64,000 nucleotides of DNA from Labedaea rhizosphaerae (GCF_004362825.1 NZ_SNXZ01000011.1:93355-157354), one strand, 5' to 3'; shown: positions 8,059 to 17,656, numbered from the stretch's first letter. A program made the numbers and translations. Notes: a model not told the origin generated them from the sequence alone.

Positions 8059-9792
8059 ATGGCCACCGTTGCGGAGCAGCTGGTTCGCATGCTGCGGGAC
8101 GCAGGCGTGCAGCGGGTCTACGGCGTGGTGGGCGACAGCCTGAACCCGATCGTGGACGCGATCCGCCGCACCGACGGCATCGACTGGGTCCACGTCCGGC
8201 ACGAGGAGACGGCCGCGTTCGCCGCCGCCGCGGAAGCCCAGGTCACCGGCAAGCTGGCCGTCTGCGCGGGCAGCTGCGGGCCGGGCAACCTGCACCTGAT
8301 CAACGGCCTGTACGACGCGCACCGCAGCGGCGCGCCGGTGCTGGCCATCGCCTCGCACATCCCGTCGGCGCAGATCGGCACCAACTTCTTCCAGGAGACG
8401 CACCCGGACCAGCTCTTCCGCGAGTGCAGCCACTACTGCGAGCTGGTCTCCCAGGCCGAGCAGATGCCGCGGCTGCTGCGCGTCGCCATGCAGACGGCGG
8501 TCGGGCTGCGTGGCGTGTCCGTGCTGGCCATCCCCGGGGACGTCGCCGAGCGGCGCAGTGTCGAACCCAATGCCGCGCCGGTGAAGCTGGTCGCGCCGTC
8601 GCCGGTCGTGCCGCCGGCCGAGCGGATCGCCGAGCTGGCCGAGCTGCTGAACTCCGGTGAGAAGGTCACGCTCTTCGCGGGTGCCGGTTGCGCGGGCGCG
8701 CACGACGAGGTGATGGCCCTGGCCGAGGCGCTGCAGGCGCCGGTCGGGCACAGCCTCGGCGGCAAGGAGTGGATCCAGTACGACAACCCCTACGACGTGG
8801 GCATGTCCGGGCTGCTCGGCTACGGCGCGTGCTACGACGCGATGCACGCCGCCGACCGGATCGTGTTGCTGGGCACCGACTTCCCGTACGACAACTTCCT
8901 GCCGCAAGCCCGCACGATCCAGATCGATGCCAACCCCGCCGCGCTCGGCCGGCGCACCAACCTGGACCTGGCCGTCCACGGCGACGTGAAGGCCACCATC
9001 GCCGCGGTGCTGCCGCTGCTGCGCAAGCGCACCAACAGGTCCTTCTTGGACACGATGCTGCGTGAGCACGCCCGCAAGCTGCAGAAGGTGGTCGACGCCT
9101 ACACGACCCGGATCGAGCACCGCACCCCGATCCACCCCGAGTACGCCGCGGACGTCCTCGACGACGTGGCCGCCGACGACGCGGTGTTCACAGTGGACAC
9201 CGGCATGGGCAACGTCTGGGCGGCGCGGTACCTGACGCCCAACGGGAAGCGCCGCGTGATCGGCTCGTTCCGGCACGGCAGCATGGCCAACGCGCTGCCG
9301 CATGCGATCGGCGCCGCGCTGTCCTCACCCGGCCGCCAGGTCGTCTCGATCTCCGGCGACGGCGGGCTGGCCATGCTGATGGGGGACCTGCTGACGCTGA
9401 CGACCTACGACGTGCCGGTGAAGGTCGTGGTGTTCAACAACGCGAGCCTCGGCATGGTCAAGCTGGAGATGTACGTCGACGGCCTGCCCGAGTACGGCAC
9501 CGACCACCCGCCGGTGAACTTCAGCGCGATCGCCGCGGCGTGCGGCATCCACGCGGTGCGCGTCGAGCACCCGGGCAAGATCCGCGAAGCCCTGGCCGAG
9601 GCGTTCGCCCACCCCGGCCCCGCCCTGGTCGAACTGGTCACCGACCCCAACGCCATGTCGATCCCACCCAAGATCACCGGCGACATGATGCGCGGCTTCG
9701 CGTTGGCGGTAAGCAAGACCGTGCTCAATGGCGGCGTGGGCAAAATGGTCGACCTGGCCCGGTCCAACCTGCGCAACATCCCGCGCCCCTGA
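8059..9792 (+). CDS. poxB: Thiamine-diphosphate pyruvate dehydrogenase (quinone), PoxB-like
   Basis: A 577-residue member of the acetolactate synthase/pyruvate oxidase family. The N-terminal pyrimidine-binding domain has the catalytic glutamate region RHEETAAF, the central domain binds FAD, and the C-terminal domain has the ThDP/Mg motif GDGGLAML...VVFNN. PoxB oxidises pyruvate to acetate and CO2 and passes electrons to quinone at the membrane. The closest recognisable subtype is pyruvate dehydrogenase (cytochrome/quinone) rather than acetolactate synthase, judged by overall length and the lack of a small subunit gene. A GGGAG site precedes the ATG. Its last codons recur at 12859-12879. Confidence 0.88.
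   Translation: MATVAEQLVRMLRDAGVQRVYGVVGDSLNPIVDAIRRTDGIDWVHVRHEETAAFAAAAEAQVTGKLAVCAGSCGPGNLHLINGLYDAHRSGAPVLAIASHIPSAQIGTNFFQETHPDQLFRECSHYCELVSQAEQMPRLLRVAMQTAVGLRGVSVLAIPGDVAERRSVEPNAAPVKLVAPSPVVPPAERIAELAELLNSGEKVTLFAGAGCAGAHDEVMALAEALQAPVGHSLGGKEWIQYDNPYDVGMSGLLGYGACYDAMHAADRIVLLGTDFPYDNFLPQARTIQIDANPAALGRRTNLDLAVHGDVKATIAAVLPLLRKRTNRSFLDTMLREHARKLQKVVDAYTTRIEHRTPIHPEYAADVLDDVAADDAVFTVDTGMGNVWAARYLTPNGKRRVIGSFRHGSMANALPHAIGAALSSPGRQVVSISGDGGLAMLMGDLLTLTTYDVPVKVVVFNNASLGMVKLEMYVDGLPEYGTDHPPVNFSAIAAACGIHAVRVEHPGKIREALAEAFAHPGPALVELVTDPNAMSIPPKITGDMMRGFALAVSKTVLNGGVGKMVDLARSNLRNIPRP
9768..9788 (+). repeat. 21-base direct repeat, copy 1 (3' end of poxB)
   Basis: This stretch encodes the final LRNIPRP residues of PoxB and recurs exactly at 12859-12879. 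The two copies bracket the LAL regulator and the small membrane protein gene. Confidence 0.7.
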
Positions 9793-9845
9793 CGGGTTTC
9801 CTGCGGTTGCGCCCGTGGATGGCTTGCCCGCGGAGCACTTCGCGT

Positions 9846-12407
9846 CTAGGGCTCCGTGTCGGCCAGCACGGCCTCGAGCTCGCCGCGGCTGGTGATCCCG
9901 AGCTTCGCATACGCGGACTGCAAGTGGTTCTCCACCGTGCGCGGTGACAGGACAAGGCGCTCCGCGATGGTCTTGCTGGAGTGCCCGCCGGCGGCGAGCA
10001 TCGCGATTTGGTGCTCGCGCTTGGTGAGCCCTGGCGTCTGCACCGCCCGCAAGGCCGGCGTGCGTGGCTTTTGACATCGGGCGGCGAGCGCCGAAGCCCG
10101 GGCCATGGCCGAGGCGCCGCCCCGGTCGGCTGCCATCGCCGCGGCCTCCGCGGCGTACAGCAGGCAGCCGATCCGCTCGAACTCGTCGGCGACGGCCAGC
10201 AGCTTGGCCGGATGCCCGGTGGTGGCTGCTTCGGCGTGCTGTGCGTAGGCGGCGGTGAGCCGGCCCTCGACCTCCGCGGTAAGCTGGACGATCCGCTCGC
10301 ACGCCCGTTCGGGCGCGCCGAGGCGAACAACGTCGTGCAGCGCAACGGCCTCGAACCCGGACAGCCGCGATGACCGGCACCGGTCGGCGTGCGCGAGGGC
10401 GAGTTCGACGGCCTCGTCGATGGCGCCTTCGGCCACCCTGACCCATCTTTCCGCGAGGGCGATCCATTGCTGTTCACTGACGACGAACCGGTTCGACTGG
10501 ACGTGGTGCGCGTGGGTCAGCGCCTCGCGGGCGGGCTCGGCGCGACCGGCGAGCGCGAGGGCGTGGGCGCGTTCGGCGAGGCAGCTCGCCCGGGTGTGCT
10601 CGGGGTGCGCGCCCGCCGTTGCGATGGCGGCAGCGGTGAGCTGCCCACGCATGCGCAGCGTCTGGGCCCGGCCGAGCATGTCGATCTGATCGGCTGCGTG
10701 CCAGTCGATGTGGCTCCCGGTCTCGGCCCGCAGACTGGCCAGGGCCAGATCGGCATCGCCGAGGTCGCCCGCGTAGAGGGCGGCCGCGTACCACGTGGCA
10801 ACGACCGTCGTGATCAGCACCGGGATCTCGGCGCGCCACGATTCGACGTCGTCCATGGCCAGGCGGGCGCAGACCACGGCCTGGTCGAGCTTTCCGCGGA
10901 TGGCCAAGGCCCCCGCACGCGCGCTGAGCGATTGCGCGCGCAGCGCCGGGTTGAGCTCCGATGCCTGCAGCAGCCGGCCGGTCAGCTCCAGGATGGCGGA
11001 CACCTCGCCGGTCCGGCTGAGGATGAGGACGCGCAGCATGTCGACGTTTCGGCGCAATTGCGGATCCGTGACGATGTCGGATGCCCTGTCCAGCACAGCC
11101 AGTGCTTCCTCGGCGCAGCCCGGCGTCATGCTCCGGGTGAAGGCCGTGGTCATCGCGAGTTCCGCGTGTTGGCGCTGGCTCAGCGCCCCGCTGTCGATCT
11201 TGGCGAGCACCCGAGCCGCCTCGTCGATGGCGCCGCTGTGGTTGAGCACGTTCGCGAGCAGGATGCTCGCGTCGACGCCGCCGCCTGCGCGGACCGCGGC
11301 GCCCGCGAGTCGCCGGGCCGTGGGGTAGTCATGGACCGCCCACGCGGTCCGGGCCGCGGCGATCGACGAACCCGGTTCGGCGGGTTGGCCGGCATCGAGC
11401 TGCCAGATAGGCGTCCGCAGGTCGTGACCGGCCACGGCGAGCAACTCGCGATAGCGGCGCCGTCGCCTGGTGAGGGGGCATCGGTCCCGGATGACCGCCC
11501 CGATGAGCGGGTGCGCAAGGTGGGCCCGCTCCTCTTCGTCGATCCGTACGAGGTCACGCGACTCGCATTCCTCGAGCGCCACCGGATCGCACACCGCTGA
11601 GAGCACACCTAGCTCCAGTGGTTCGCCGAAGGCGACGTATTCGAGGACGGCGCTCTGCTGATCGTCGAGCGATCCGATGCGGACGTCCATCAGCTCACGA
11701 AGGCGCGGCGCCGCTACCGGCCATGGCCCGGTCCGGCGCCACGGAGGTCCGGTCAGCACACCTGCGTCGCGAGCCGCGAGGACAAGCTCGTGGAGCAGCA
11801 GTGGGTTGCCTTCGGTCAACCGCCACAGCTCGCGTGCGGTCGCCACCGGCACCGGACCGCCCAAGGCAGCGGTGAGCACCTCGGCGACCTCCGCCTCGGC
11901 AAGTGGAGGCAGGTCGATCCGGGTCGCGTGCCCGGACCGCCAGAGCGTCGAGATGGCATCCGGTGCGGGGAAGTCATCGCGCACGGTCCCCAGCACGGTC
12001 GCCCGCCGACCGCGAACCAGCTGGTTCACCATTGACGCGGACGCCGGGTCGAGCATGTGCAGGTCGTCGACGAGCACCGCCAGCCGTCGGCGGGCCGCCG
12101 CCCTCAGCACCGCGTCCACCGCCCATCCCAGGGGATTCCCGTTCGCCGGCGGCCCGTCGATCGGCAGCAGGTGGGCGAAGGCGCCGTAGGGGATGTCGCG
12201 GGTCGCGGCCGTCGCCTGTGCGGTCACCGTTGTGAATCCCCGTCGGCCGAGGTCATCAAGCACTTCGGTCGCCAGCCGCGTCTTGCCCACGCCGGTCGGC
12301 CCGGCGACGAACACCGCCACGGGCGTGTCGCCCACGCGACGCAGCAGCGTCGTGAACTGGATCCCTCGACCAGCGAATGGCCACATGCCTCGCCCGTCCC
12401 GAGTCAC
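9846..12407 (-). CDS. Large LuxR-family regulator with AAA/NTPase domain (LAL type)
   Basis: 853 residues. A P-loop (GPTGVGKT, residues 36-43) opens an AAA-like NTPase domain with LAVLVDDLHMLD as Walker B. A long helical TPR-like middle follows, then a C-terminal LuxR helix-turn-helix (LTKREHQIAML...SKTIAERL, about 785-840). LAL proteins are large signal-integrating activators common in actinomycetes. Candidate starts are the GTG at 12407 used here and an ATG at 12386. The neighbouring small membrane protein is transcribed divergently, 94 bases away. Target and signal are unknown. Confidence 0.88.
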   Translation of the reverse strand: MTRDGRGMWPFAGRGIQFTTLLRRVGDTPVAVFVAGPTGVGKTRLATEVLDDLGRRGFTTVTAQATAATRDIPYGAFAHLLPIDGPPANGNPLGWAVDAVLRAAARRRLAVLVDDLHMLDPASASMVNQLVRGRRATVLGTVRDDFPAPDAISTLWRSGHATRIDLPPLAEAEVAEVLTAALGGPVPVATARELWRLTEGNPLLLHELVLAARDAGVLTGPPWRRTGPWPVAAPRLRELMDVRIGSLDDQQSAVLEYVAFGEPLELGVLSAVCDPVALEECESRDLVRIDEEERAHLAHPLIGAVIRDRCPLTRRRRRYRELLAVAGHDLRTPIWQLDAGQPAEPGSSIAAARTAWAVHDYPTARRLAGAAVRAGGGVDASILLANVLNHSGAIDEAARVLAKIDSGALSQRQHAELAMTTAFTRSMTPGCAEEALAVLDRASDIVTDPQLRRNVDMLRVLILSRTGEVSAILELTGRLLQASELNPALRAQSLSARAGALAIRGKLDQAVVCARLAMDDVESWRAEIPVLITTVVATWYAAALYAGDLGDADLALASLRAETGSHIDWHAADQIDMLGRAQTLRMRGQLTAAAIATAGAHPEHTRASCLAERAHALALAGRAEPAREALTHAHHVQSNRFVVSEQQWIALAERWVRVAEGAIDEAVELALAHADRCRSSRLSGFEAVALHDVVRLGAPERACERIVQLTAEVEGRLTAAYAQHAEAATTGHPAKLLAVADEFERIGCLLYAAEAAAMAADRGGASAMARASALAARCQKPRTPALRAVQTPGLTKREHQIAMLAAGGHSSKTIAERLVLSPRTVENHLQSAYAKLGITSRGELEAVLADTEP

Positions 12408-12501
12408 TGCGCCCCCGCGAACTCCAACATGAGTACCTGGTTACTCAGGCTGTCGGCCAGTCTCCCACGCATGCTGTTGCTGAGGAGGGGAGGTGGTTCC
12501 G

Positions 12502-12834
12502 ATGTCCTACCCGGTCGGATACCCGCCGAAGAAGAAAGACGACGGGCTCGTCCAGTTGTTCCACTTCATCGCGGTGGGTGCACTCGGCTTCGGCGCGTTT
12601 CCGTTCTGGCGGCGAGGGTTCGTGCACCTCGGTGTGCCGGACTTCCTGTCGTGGCTGTTGACGATCGTCGTGGCCCTGATCTGGGTGTCGCTGGTCCTGG
12701 GCTTCATCAACGACATCGACGAGATCAAGGGGTTCGTGGCGAAGATCGTCGCCTACCTCTTCATGATCGCGGTCCAGGTCGCGCTGATCCTGCTCGCGAT
12801 CGGCGGCGGTGCACAGTTCGACGCCGGCGGTTGA
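12502..12834 (+). CDS. Small membrane protein of unknown function
   Basis: A 110-residue protein with a short lysine-rich N terminus (PPKKKDDG) and about three hydrophobic segments, ending in a short polar tail. The ATG at 12502 is chosen because a strong GAGGAGGGGAGG site lies about 9 bases before it; a GTG at 12493 falls on that site. No domain is recognised. With the divergent LAL regulator it forms the block bracketed by the 21-base repeats. Confidence 0.7.
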   Translation: MSYPVGYPPKKKDDGLVQLFHFIAVGALGFGAFPFWRRGFVHLGVPDFLSWLLTIVVALIWVSLVLGFINDIDEIKGFVAKIVAYLFMIAVQVALILLAIGGGAQFDAGG

Positions 12835-12858
12835 CCTACAGGCCGTGTCCGTTGGGAT

Positions 12859-12879
12859 CCTGCGCAACATCCCGCGCCC
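12859..12879 (+). repeat. 21-base direct repeat, copy 2 (intergenic)
   Basis: Identical to 9768-9788, the 3' end of poxB, but lying outside any gene. One C is missing just after it relative to poxB, so the copied reading frame does not end at the same stop. It sits between the small membrane protein and the lipoprotein gene. Confidence 0.7.
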
Positions 12880-12922
12880 TGAGATGTATGGGCCGCATAT
12901 GCCGGTTCGTTAGGGTTCCGGT

Positions 12923-13819
12923 GTGGGGAAAGCATTCCGGGTCTCGTCGATCGTGCTGCTGGTGGCGTTTCTCGCCGGGTGCACGGAATCCGCGAGCGGG
13001 GCACCCGTGATGCCGCCCAACCGGGCGGGCGTGGACACGGCGACCTGCCAGCAGGTGCTGGACATGGTTCGCGACGATCTCGAGACTGTCTTCCCGATGG
13101 TCGCCCAGTCGACGCCGGGGAACCGGCCGGAGCTGGTCCGCCAGCGCCTCGTCGGCGCGGGCGAGAACGACGTGACGGCGGTGATGACCGACTACCTGAA
13201 CCACACCAAGGTGGACGAGGTGGCCGACGTCGACGCCGCGGTGGTCCGGCTCACCGGTGACCACGCTTCGGTGCTGGTGTTCGGCTGGCTGGTCGAGGAC
13301 CCCACCGGGGCGAACTTCCGCCAAGAGGTGACGATGCTGATCGGCCTCGACCGGCTGGCCGGGACCTGGCGCATCAGCCGGGTCAGCTTGGACCCGACGG
13401 AGGCTCCGCTGGCCGGCGGCCCTGGCCCGGCGCCCGACGCGCAGATCGCGGAACGCGACGCGGCCGTGTCCGCCGCGGTCACCCTGGCCACCCGCCTCAC
13501 CGAGTTCGACGCTTCCGACCCGGAAGCCAGCTACGACAAGTGGTTCAAGGCCAGCGTGGAGCCGCTCACCACCAAGTTGCGCACCGCTCGTGAGGAGTTC
13601 CCGCCCGGCGACGCGGTCACCGTGACCGTCTCGCCCCGTCCGATCGTCGCGCCGGTCTACGTGCGGCCGGGCGACGCCTCCTTGCTCGTCTCGCTTTACA
13701 CCCACAACAGCCAGGGATCGGCGCTCCAGGCACTGCGCATTCAGGTGGTGCGCGTCGAGGACGGCTCGTGGCGGGCGGCGGACCTCACGCAGCTCCACGC
13801 CGTCGGCGGCGGCTCCTGA
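12923..13819 (+). CDS. Secreted lipoprotein of unknown function
   Basis: 298 residues with a lipoprotein signal: a basic start (MGKAFRV), a hydrophobic stretch and lipobox LAGC, giving a lipidated Cys at residue 19. The mature protein has two similar alpha/beta halves separated by a Gly/Pro-rich linker near residue 165; the first ends around LDRLAGTWRISRV and the second around VEDGSWRAADL, reminiscent of NTF2/SnoaL-like domains. That resemblance is an impression only. It starts with GTG and stands alone, tail-to-tail with the CYTH-CHAD gene. Confidence 0.7.
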   Translation: MGKAFRVSSIVLLVAFLAGCTESASGAPVMPPNRAGVDTATCQQVLDMVRDDLETVFPMVAQSTPGNRPELVRQRLVGAGENDVTAVMTDYLNHTKVDEVADVDAAVVRLTGDHASVLVFGWLVEDPTGANFRQEVTMLIGLDRLAGTWRISRVSLDPTEAPLAGGPGPAPDAQIAERDAAVSAAVTLATRLTEFDASDPEASYDKWFKASVEPLTTKLRTAREEFPPGDAVTVTVSPRPIVAPVYVRPGDASLLVSLYTHNSQGSALQALRIQVVRVEDGSWRAADLTQLHAVGGGS

Positions 13820-13825
13820 CCGGGT

Positions 13826-15322
13826 TCAGCGCAGCCAGGTGGGGGTTTTCGACGGCGGGTCGGTCCACAGGGCACGGAACTTGCGGTAGCCGGCGCGCCC
13901 GTGCTCGTCCTGGCGGGCGTAGAGCAGCCCGTAGGTGTACGCGTTGCCGCCGGAGGCGTGGGTCCTGATCGCCAGTTGCCGCAGCTGCGCACCCGTCGTC
14001 ACCGCGTCGTGCTGTTCACCGAGGGCGTCCTGCAGAGCTTTCAGGTGCTTGCGCCAGCGGCGCACCTTCTTGCCGAAGGCCGGTTTCAGCGCGTCGGCGG
14101 CGTAGCGTGCCTTGCGGGTTTCCTTGCGGGCGCGGTGCAGCGCGGCGTCCAGTTCGGGCCCCACGGTCGCAGATTCGCTGCGCTGCACGGCCTTCTTCAC
14201 CCGACGCCACGCCTTGCGAGCGGATTTGCGCAACGCCTTCTTGCCCTTGCGCTTGCGCAGGGGCGGATCTTCCAGCAGCTGGTCGAGCCGGTCGAGCATC
14301 CGGAAGTAGCGCTTCGCGGCCATGGTGCGGGCAACGGTGTCGGCGGCGGTCGCCTCCTCGCGCGCGAAGTGCGCCGTCAGCTTCGCGGCCACCGGCCCGA
14401 GCACGTGCTCGACGGGCACCTGGCCGACCTCGTCGTGCAGGACCTCGGACATCACCTCGACGTCGCGTGCCCCGCTCAACCGCCGTTCGTACCACTGCAG
14501 TTCCTCGCGCAGCGGGTCGACCTGGCGCCGGCGCAGCACCGGCCGGAACGTCTTCAGCGTCGCCCGCAGCTTGCGGCTGGCCACCCGCGCCTGGTGCACG
14601 GCGTCCGGCAGGTCGCGCCGGATGGCGATGTCCTGCTGCCGCACGGCGTCCGCCTGCTTGCGCACGTAGGCCAGGACGACGGCGCCGGCCGAACCGGCCC
14701 GCTTGGTCCGTGGCCGCTTGACCGCCAAGGCCCGGGCGAGCTTGGACTTCGCCGACGACACGGGGAAGCCGGCCTCCGCCATCACGGCACCGAGCCGGTC
14801 GGCCGTCGCACGGTCGGCGCCACCGGCCAGCTCGATCTCGACCTCGTGCCAGCTCTTCACGGTGGCCGCCTCGGTCCCGGCCCGCTGCGGCACGGTCGCG
14901 GTCACCTGGTCGGCCGCGACCTCGGCGAGGGCCGAACCCGCGTCGTCGAGCAGCGTCCACGTGGTCCGAGTGGTCTTCAGGCGCGCGACCTCCACCAGTT
15001 CCGCGCCGCGCGCGATGCCGGCGAACAGCTTCGCCAGCTCCTCGGGCATGCCGGGCTGGGGCGCGAACCGCAGCTCCTCGCGGTCACCACCGCCCGCGGG
15101 CACCTTCGCGTGCCAGCCCGCGTCCTCGCCGCCCGCCCGGTTGCGCAGGGTGAACCCCGCCCGCAGCAGGCGCAGATCGGCCGTGTCGAAGTAGTGCGCG
15201 TCCAGTTCGGTCTGCTCGGGGCCGAGCACCGAGGCCACACCCGCGACCCCGGACCAGTCGGGCAGGCTCGCGCCGGCCGGGACGTCGTACTTGCGTTCGC
15301 TCTCCACCACGGCGGTCGTCAC
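13826..15322 (-). CDS. CYTH and CHAD domain protein
   Basis: 498 residues. The N-terminal CYTH (triphosphate tunnel) domain has the diagnostic ExExK motif as E7, E9, K11. The C-terminal CHAD domain (about 215-498) is helical with the expected conserved His/Arg/Lys residues (AVHQARVASRKLRATLK; RKETRKARYAADAL). CYTH enzymes act on triphosphates, and CHAD domains bind inorganic polyphosphate granules. The GTG start overlaps the stop of the upstream HAD gene by one base (TAGTG), so the genes are coupled. Confidence 0.9.
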   Translation of the reverse strand: MTTAVVESERKYDVPAGASLPDWSGVAGVASVLGPEQTELDAHYFDTADLRLLRAGFTLRNRAGGEDAGWHAKVPAGGGDREELRFAPQPGMPEELAKLFAGIARGAELVEVARLKTTRTTWTLLDDAGSALAEVAADQVTATVPQRAGTEAATVKSWHEVEIELAGGADRATADRLGAVMAEAGFPVSSAKSKLARALAVKRPRTKRAGSAGAVVLAYVRKQADAVRQQDIAIRRDLPDAVHQARVASRKLRATLKTFRPVLRRRQVDPLREELQWYERRLSGARDVEVMSEVLHDEVGQVPVEHVLGPVAAKLTAHFAREEATAADTVARTMAAKRYFRMLDRLDQLLEDPPLRKRKGKKALRKSARKAWRRVKKAVQRSESATVGPELDAALHRARKETRKARYAADALKPAFGKKVRRWRKHLKALQDALGEQHDAVTTGAQLRQLAIRTHASGGNAYTYGLLYARQDEHGRAGYRKFRALWTDPPSKTPTWLR

Positions 15323-15984
15323 TAGTCCGCTGGCTCCTTTGCTGGCAGCGTGTCCAAGTCCTCGATGAGCGACGGTAGATCCTCGTACACCCGGCTCGCA
15401 CCCGCTTCGGTCAGTTCGTCGTTGCCGAAGCCCCCGGTCAGCACCGCGACGGTCGGGATCTCGAGCTTCGCGGCGGCACGGCAGTCCCACACCGAGTCGC
15501 CGATCGCCATCGCCCGCTCGCCGCGGCCCTTGGTCAGCGCCACGCCGATCAGGTCGGGCGCGGGCTTGGTGTCCTCGACGTCCTCGGCGGTGGTCCAGCC
15601 GGCCACCAGCTCACGCGCGTCGAGCAGGTCGAGGTAGTGGTCCACGTGCTCCGGCTTGCCCGAACTGGCCAGCACGACGGAGAAGTCCTTGTGCCGCAAC
15701 TCTTTTAGCAGCTTGCGGGCGCCATCGAGCACGGTGATCTCCTCGAGCATCGGGTCGAAGAACTCGGCCCACGCCGCGCGGATCTCGTCGCCGTACTCGC
15801 GTTCGACTTCCTCGCCCGCGACCTCGGCGGGCAGCCGGTCACCACCCATGCCGATCGCCCGGTGGATCTTCCAGATCGGCACGACGACGCCGCTGTTCTC
15901 GAACGCGCGGAACCACGCCAGGCTGTGGTGGTAGTTGGTGTCCACCAAGGTGCCGTCGACGTCGACGACCGCGATCGTGGTCAT
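15322..15984 (-). CDS. HAD-superfamily phosphatase (phosphoglycolate phosphatase-like)
   Basis: 220 residues with the HAD motifs in order: VVDVDGTLVDTN (nucleophile Asp, motif I), LASSGKPEH (motif II), and KPAPDLIG plus AIGDSVWDCRAA (motifs III/IV). The helical cap between motifs I and II is the small type found in phosphoglycolate phosphatase and beta-phosphoglucomutase relatives. Substrate unknown. It begins with an ATGA overlap with the upstream LLM oxidoreductase and overlaps the CYTH-CHAD gene downstream, making a three-gene operon. Confidence 0.88.
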   Translation of the reverse strand: MTTIAVVDVDGTLVDTNYHHSLAWFRAFENSGVVVPIWKIHRAIGMGGDRLPAEVAGEEVEREYGDEIRAAWAEFFDPMLEEITVLDGARKLLKELRHKDFSVVLASSGKPEHVDHYLDLLDARELVAGWTTAEDVEDTKPAPDLIGVALTKGRGERAMAIGDSVWDCRAAAKLEIPTVAVLTGGFGNDELTEAGASRVYEDLPSLIEDLDTLPAKEPAD

Positions 15985-16952
15985 GCCGACGCCTCACGCA
16001 GAGCGGGCAGCAGCTCCTGTTCGGCGAACGGGAAGAACTCGTCCTGGTGCTCGCCGCCGATCTGCACCAGGGCAACGTCGGTGAACCCGGCTTGCCAGAA
16101 CGCCGACACCGCGTCGACGATCTTGTCCACCTTCGGTCCACAAGGGATGGACTCGGCCACGTCCTCGGGCCGCACGAACTGGGTCGCCCCGGCGAAGCCG
16201 GACGGCCCCGGCAGCTCCGCGTTGACCTTCCAGCCGCCACCGAACCAGCGGAACTGGGCGTGGGCGCGCTCGATCGCCGCTTCCTCGGACTTGTCGTAGC
16301 AGATCGGGATCTGCCCGATGATCCGCTGGTCGCCGGACTTGGCCTTGCGCCACGACTTGGTCAGCTCTTCCTTGGGCTCCACCGCGATCATGGCGTCGGC
16401 CAGCGGCGCGAACCCGCTGATCGACTGCTCGCCCGACACGGCCACGGCGACGGGCACCGGCTGCTCGGGCCGGTCCCACAGCTTCGCCGAGTCCACGCGG
16501 TAGTGCTCGCCCTTGAAGTTGACGTAGCCGCCCTCGAACAGCGCGCGCATGATCCGCAGCGCCTCGTCCAGCATCTCGTGCCGCACGTTCGCCGGCGGCC
16601 ACCCGCGCCCGACGACGTGCTCGTTCAGGTTCTCGCCCGCGCCGACGCCGAGGGTGAACCGGCCGTCGGACAGCAACTGGACCGTCGCCGCCTTCTGCGC
16701 CACGACCGCCGGGTGGTAGCGCATGATCGGGCAGGTCACGTACGTCATGAGGTCGACCCGCTCGGTGGCCTGCGCGACCGCGCCGAGCACGCTCCACGCG
16801 TAGGGTGCGTGGCCCTGCTCGTCGAGCCAAGGGGAGTAGTGGTCGCTCATCACCTCGAAGTCGAAGCCGGCCCGCTCCGCCGCGGTGGCGTGCCCGACGA
16901 GCTCGCGCGGCCCGGCCTGCTCGGTCATCAGTGTGTACCCGAATCGCACCAT
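15981..16952 (-). CDS. F420-dependent LLM-class oxidoreductase
   Basis: 323 residues of the luciferase-like TIM barrel family. The start (MVRFGYTLMTEQAGPREL) and the segment DGRFTLGVGAGENLNEHV match the branch related to F420-dependent glucose-6-phosphate dehydrogenase. Such proteins use reduced or oxidised F420 in the cytoplasm; the substrate cannot be predicted. The ATG at 16952 gives the family's normal N terminus. First gene of the operon with the HAD phosphatase and CYTH-CHAD genes. Confidence 0.88.
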   Translation of the reverse strand: MVRFGYTLMTEQAGPRELVGHATAAERAGFDFEVMSDHYSPWLDEQGHAPYAWSVLGAVAQATERVDLMTYVTCPIMRYHPAVVAQKAATVQLLSDGRFTLGVGAGENLNEHVVGRGWPPANVRHEMLDEALRIMRALFEGGYVNFKGEHYRVDSAKLWDRPEQPVPVAVAVSGEQSISGFAPLADAMIAVEPKEELTKSWRKAKSGDQRIIGQIPICYDKSEEAAIERAHAQFRWFGGGWKVNAELPGPSGFAGATQFVRPEDVAESIPCGPKVDKIVDAVSAFWQAGFTDVALVQIGGEHQDEFFPFAEQELLPALREASA

Positions 16953-17014
16953 GACGGCTGGGTACCCGCTCGAACTCGATTCGAACATGGGCGGTCCGCT
17001 GCTAGGTTTCCCTG

Positions 17015-17656
17015 GTGGGCGAGCAACTTCCGGACGGCGGCCACGAGCTGTCACCGGCCGAGCTCGACGCCCTCGACGCGCGGTGGTCGTCCTGCTGGAC
17101 CCCGGGTCAGGTGGCCCAGCGGCTGGCCGGGCTGGCCACGCCGTGGTGCGTGGCGGCGGGGTGGGCGCTGGAGCTGTTCCGCGGCACGCCGACGCGGGCG
17201 CACGGGGACATCGAGATCGCCATCCCGAGCTCCCGGTTCGCCGAGGTCCGCGATCGCCTACCCGGCTACGCCCTCGACGCCGTCGGCAGCGGCCGGGTCT
17301 GGGCCGATGCCACACCGGACATCCTGGCCGTCACCCACCAGACCTGGGTGCGCGATCCGGTCACGGGCGACTACCTGCTCGACGTGTTCCGCGAGCCGCA
17401 CGACGGCGACACGTGGATCTGCCGCCACGACGAGACCATCCGCTTCCCCTACCGCGACATCATCCACCGCACCCGGGACGACATCCCTTATCTGGCGCCC
17501 GAACTGGTCCTGCTGTTCAAGGCCAAGCACACGCGGCCCAAGGACCAGGCCGACTTCGCCGCGACCGTCCCACACCTGAGCGAGGCTCAGCGCGCGACCC
17601 TGGCCGAGCTGCTGGCCCGCGTGTATCCGGGGCACGCCTGGCTCGCAGGTCTGTAG
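17015..17656 (+). CDS. Nucleotidyltransferase-like protein (AadB/AAC-type fold)
   Basis: 213 residues starting with GTG. The core WCVAAGWALELFRGTPTRAHGDIEIAI resembles the G-W-A(L/I)-(D/E)-x(n)-R-x-H-x-D-(I/L)-(D/E) nucleotidyltransferase motif of aminoglycoside 2''-adenylyltransferase-like proteins, with D and E as putative metal ligands. KAKHTRPKDQADF near residue 170 matches the C-terminal conserved part of that family. Whether it modifies a small molecule is not clear. The gene is alone between the LLM operon and the SH3-like protein gene. Confidence 0.75.
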   Translation: MGEQLPDGGHELSPAELDALDARWSSCWTPGQVAQRLAGLATPWCVAAGWALELFRGTPTRAHGDIEIAIPSSRFAEVRDRLPGYALDAVGSGRVWADATPDILAVTHQTWVRDPVTGDYLLDVFREPHDGDTWICRHDETIRFPYRDIIHRTRDDIPYLAPELVLLFKAKHTRPKDQADFAATVPHLSEAQRATLAELLARVYPGHAWLAGL

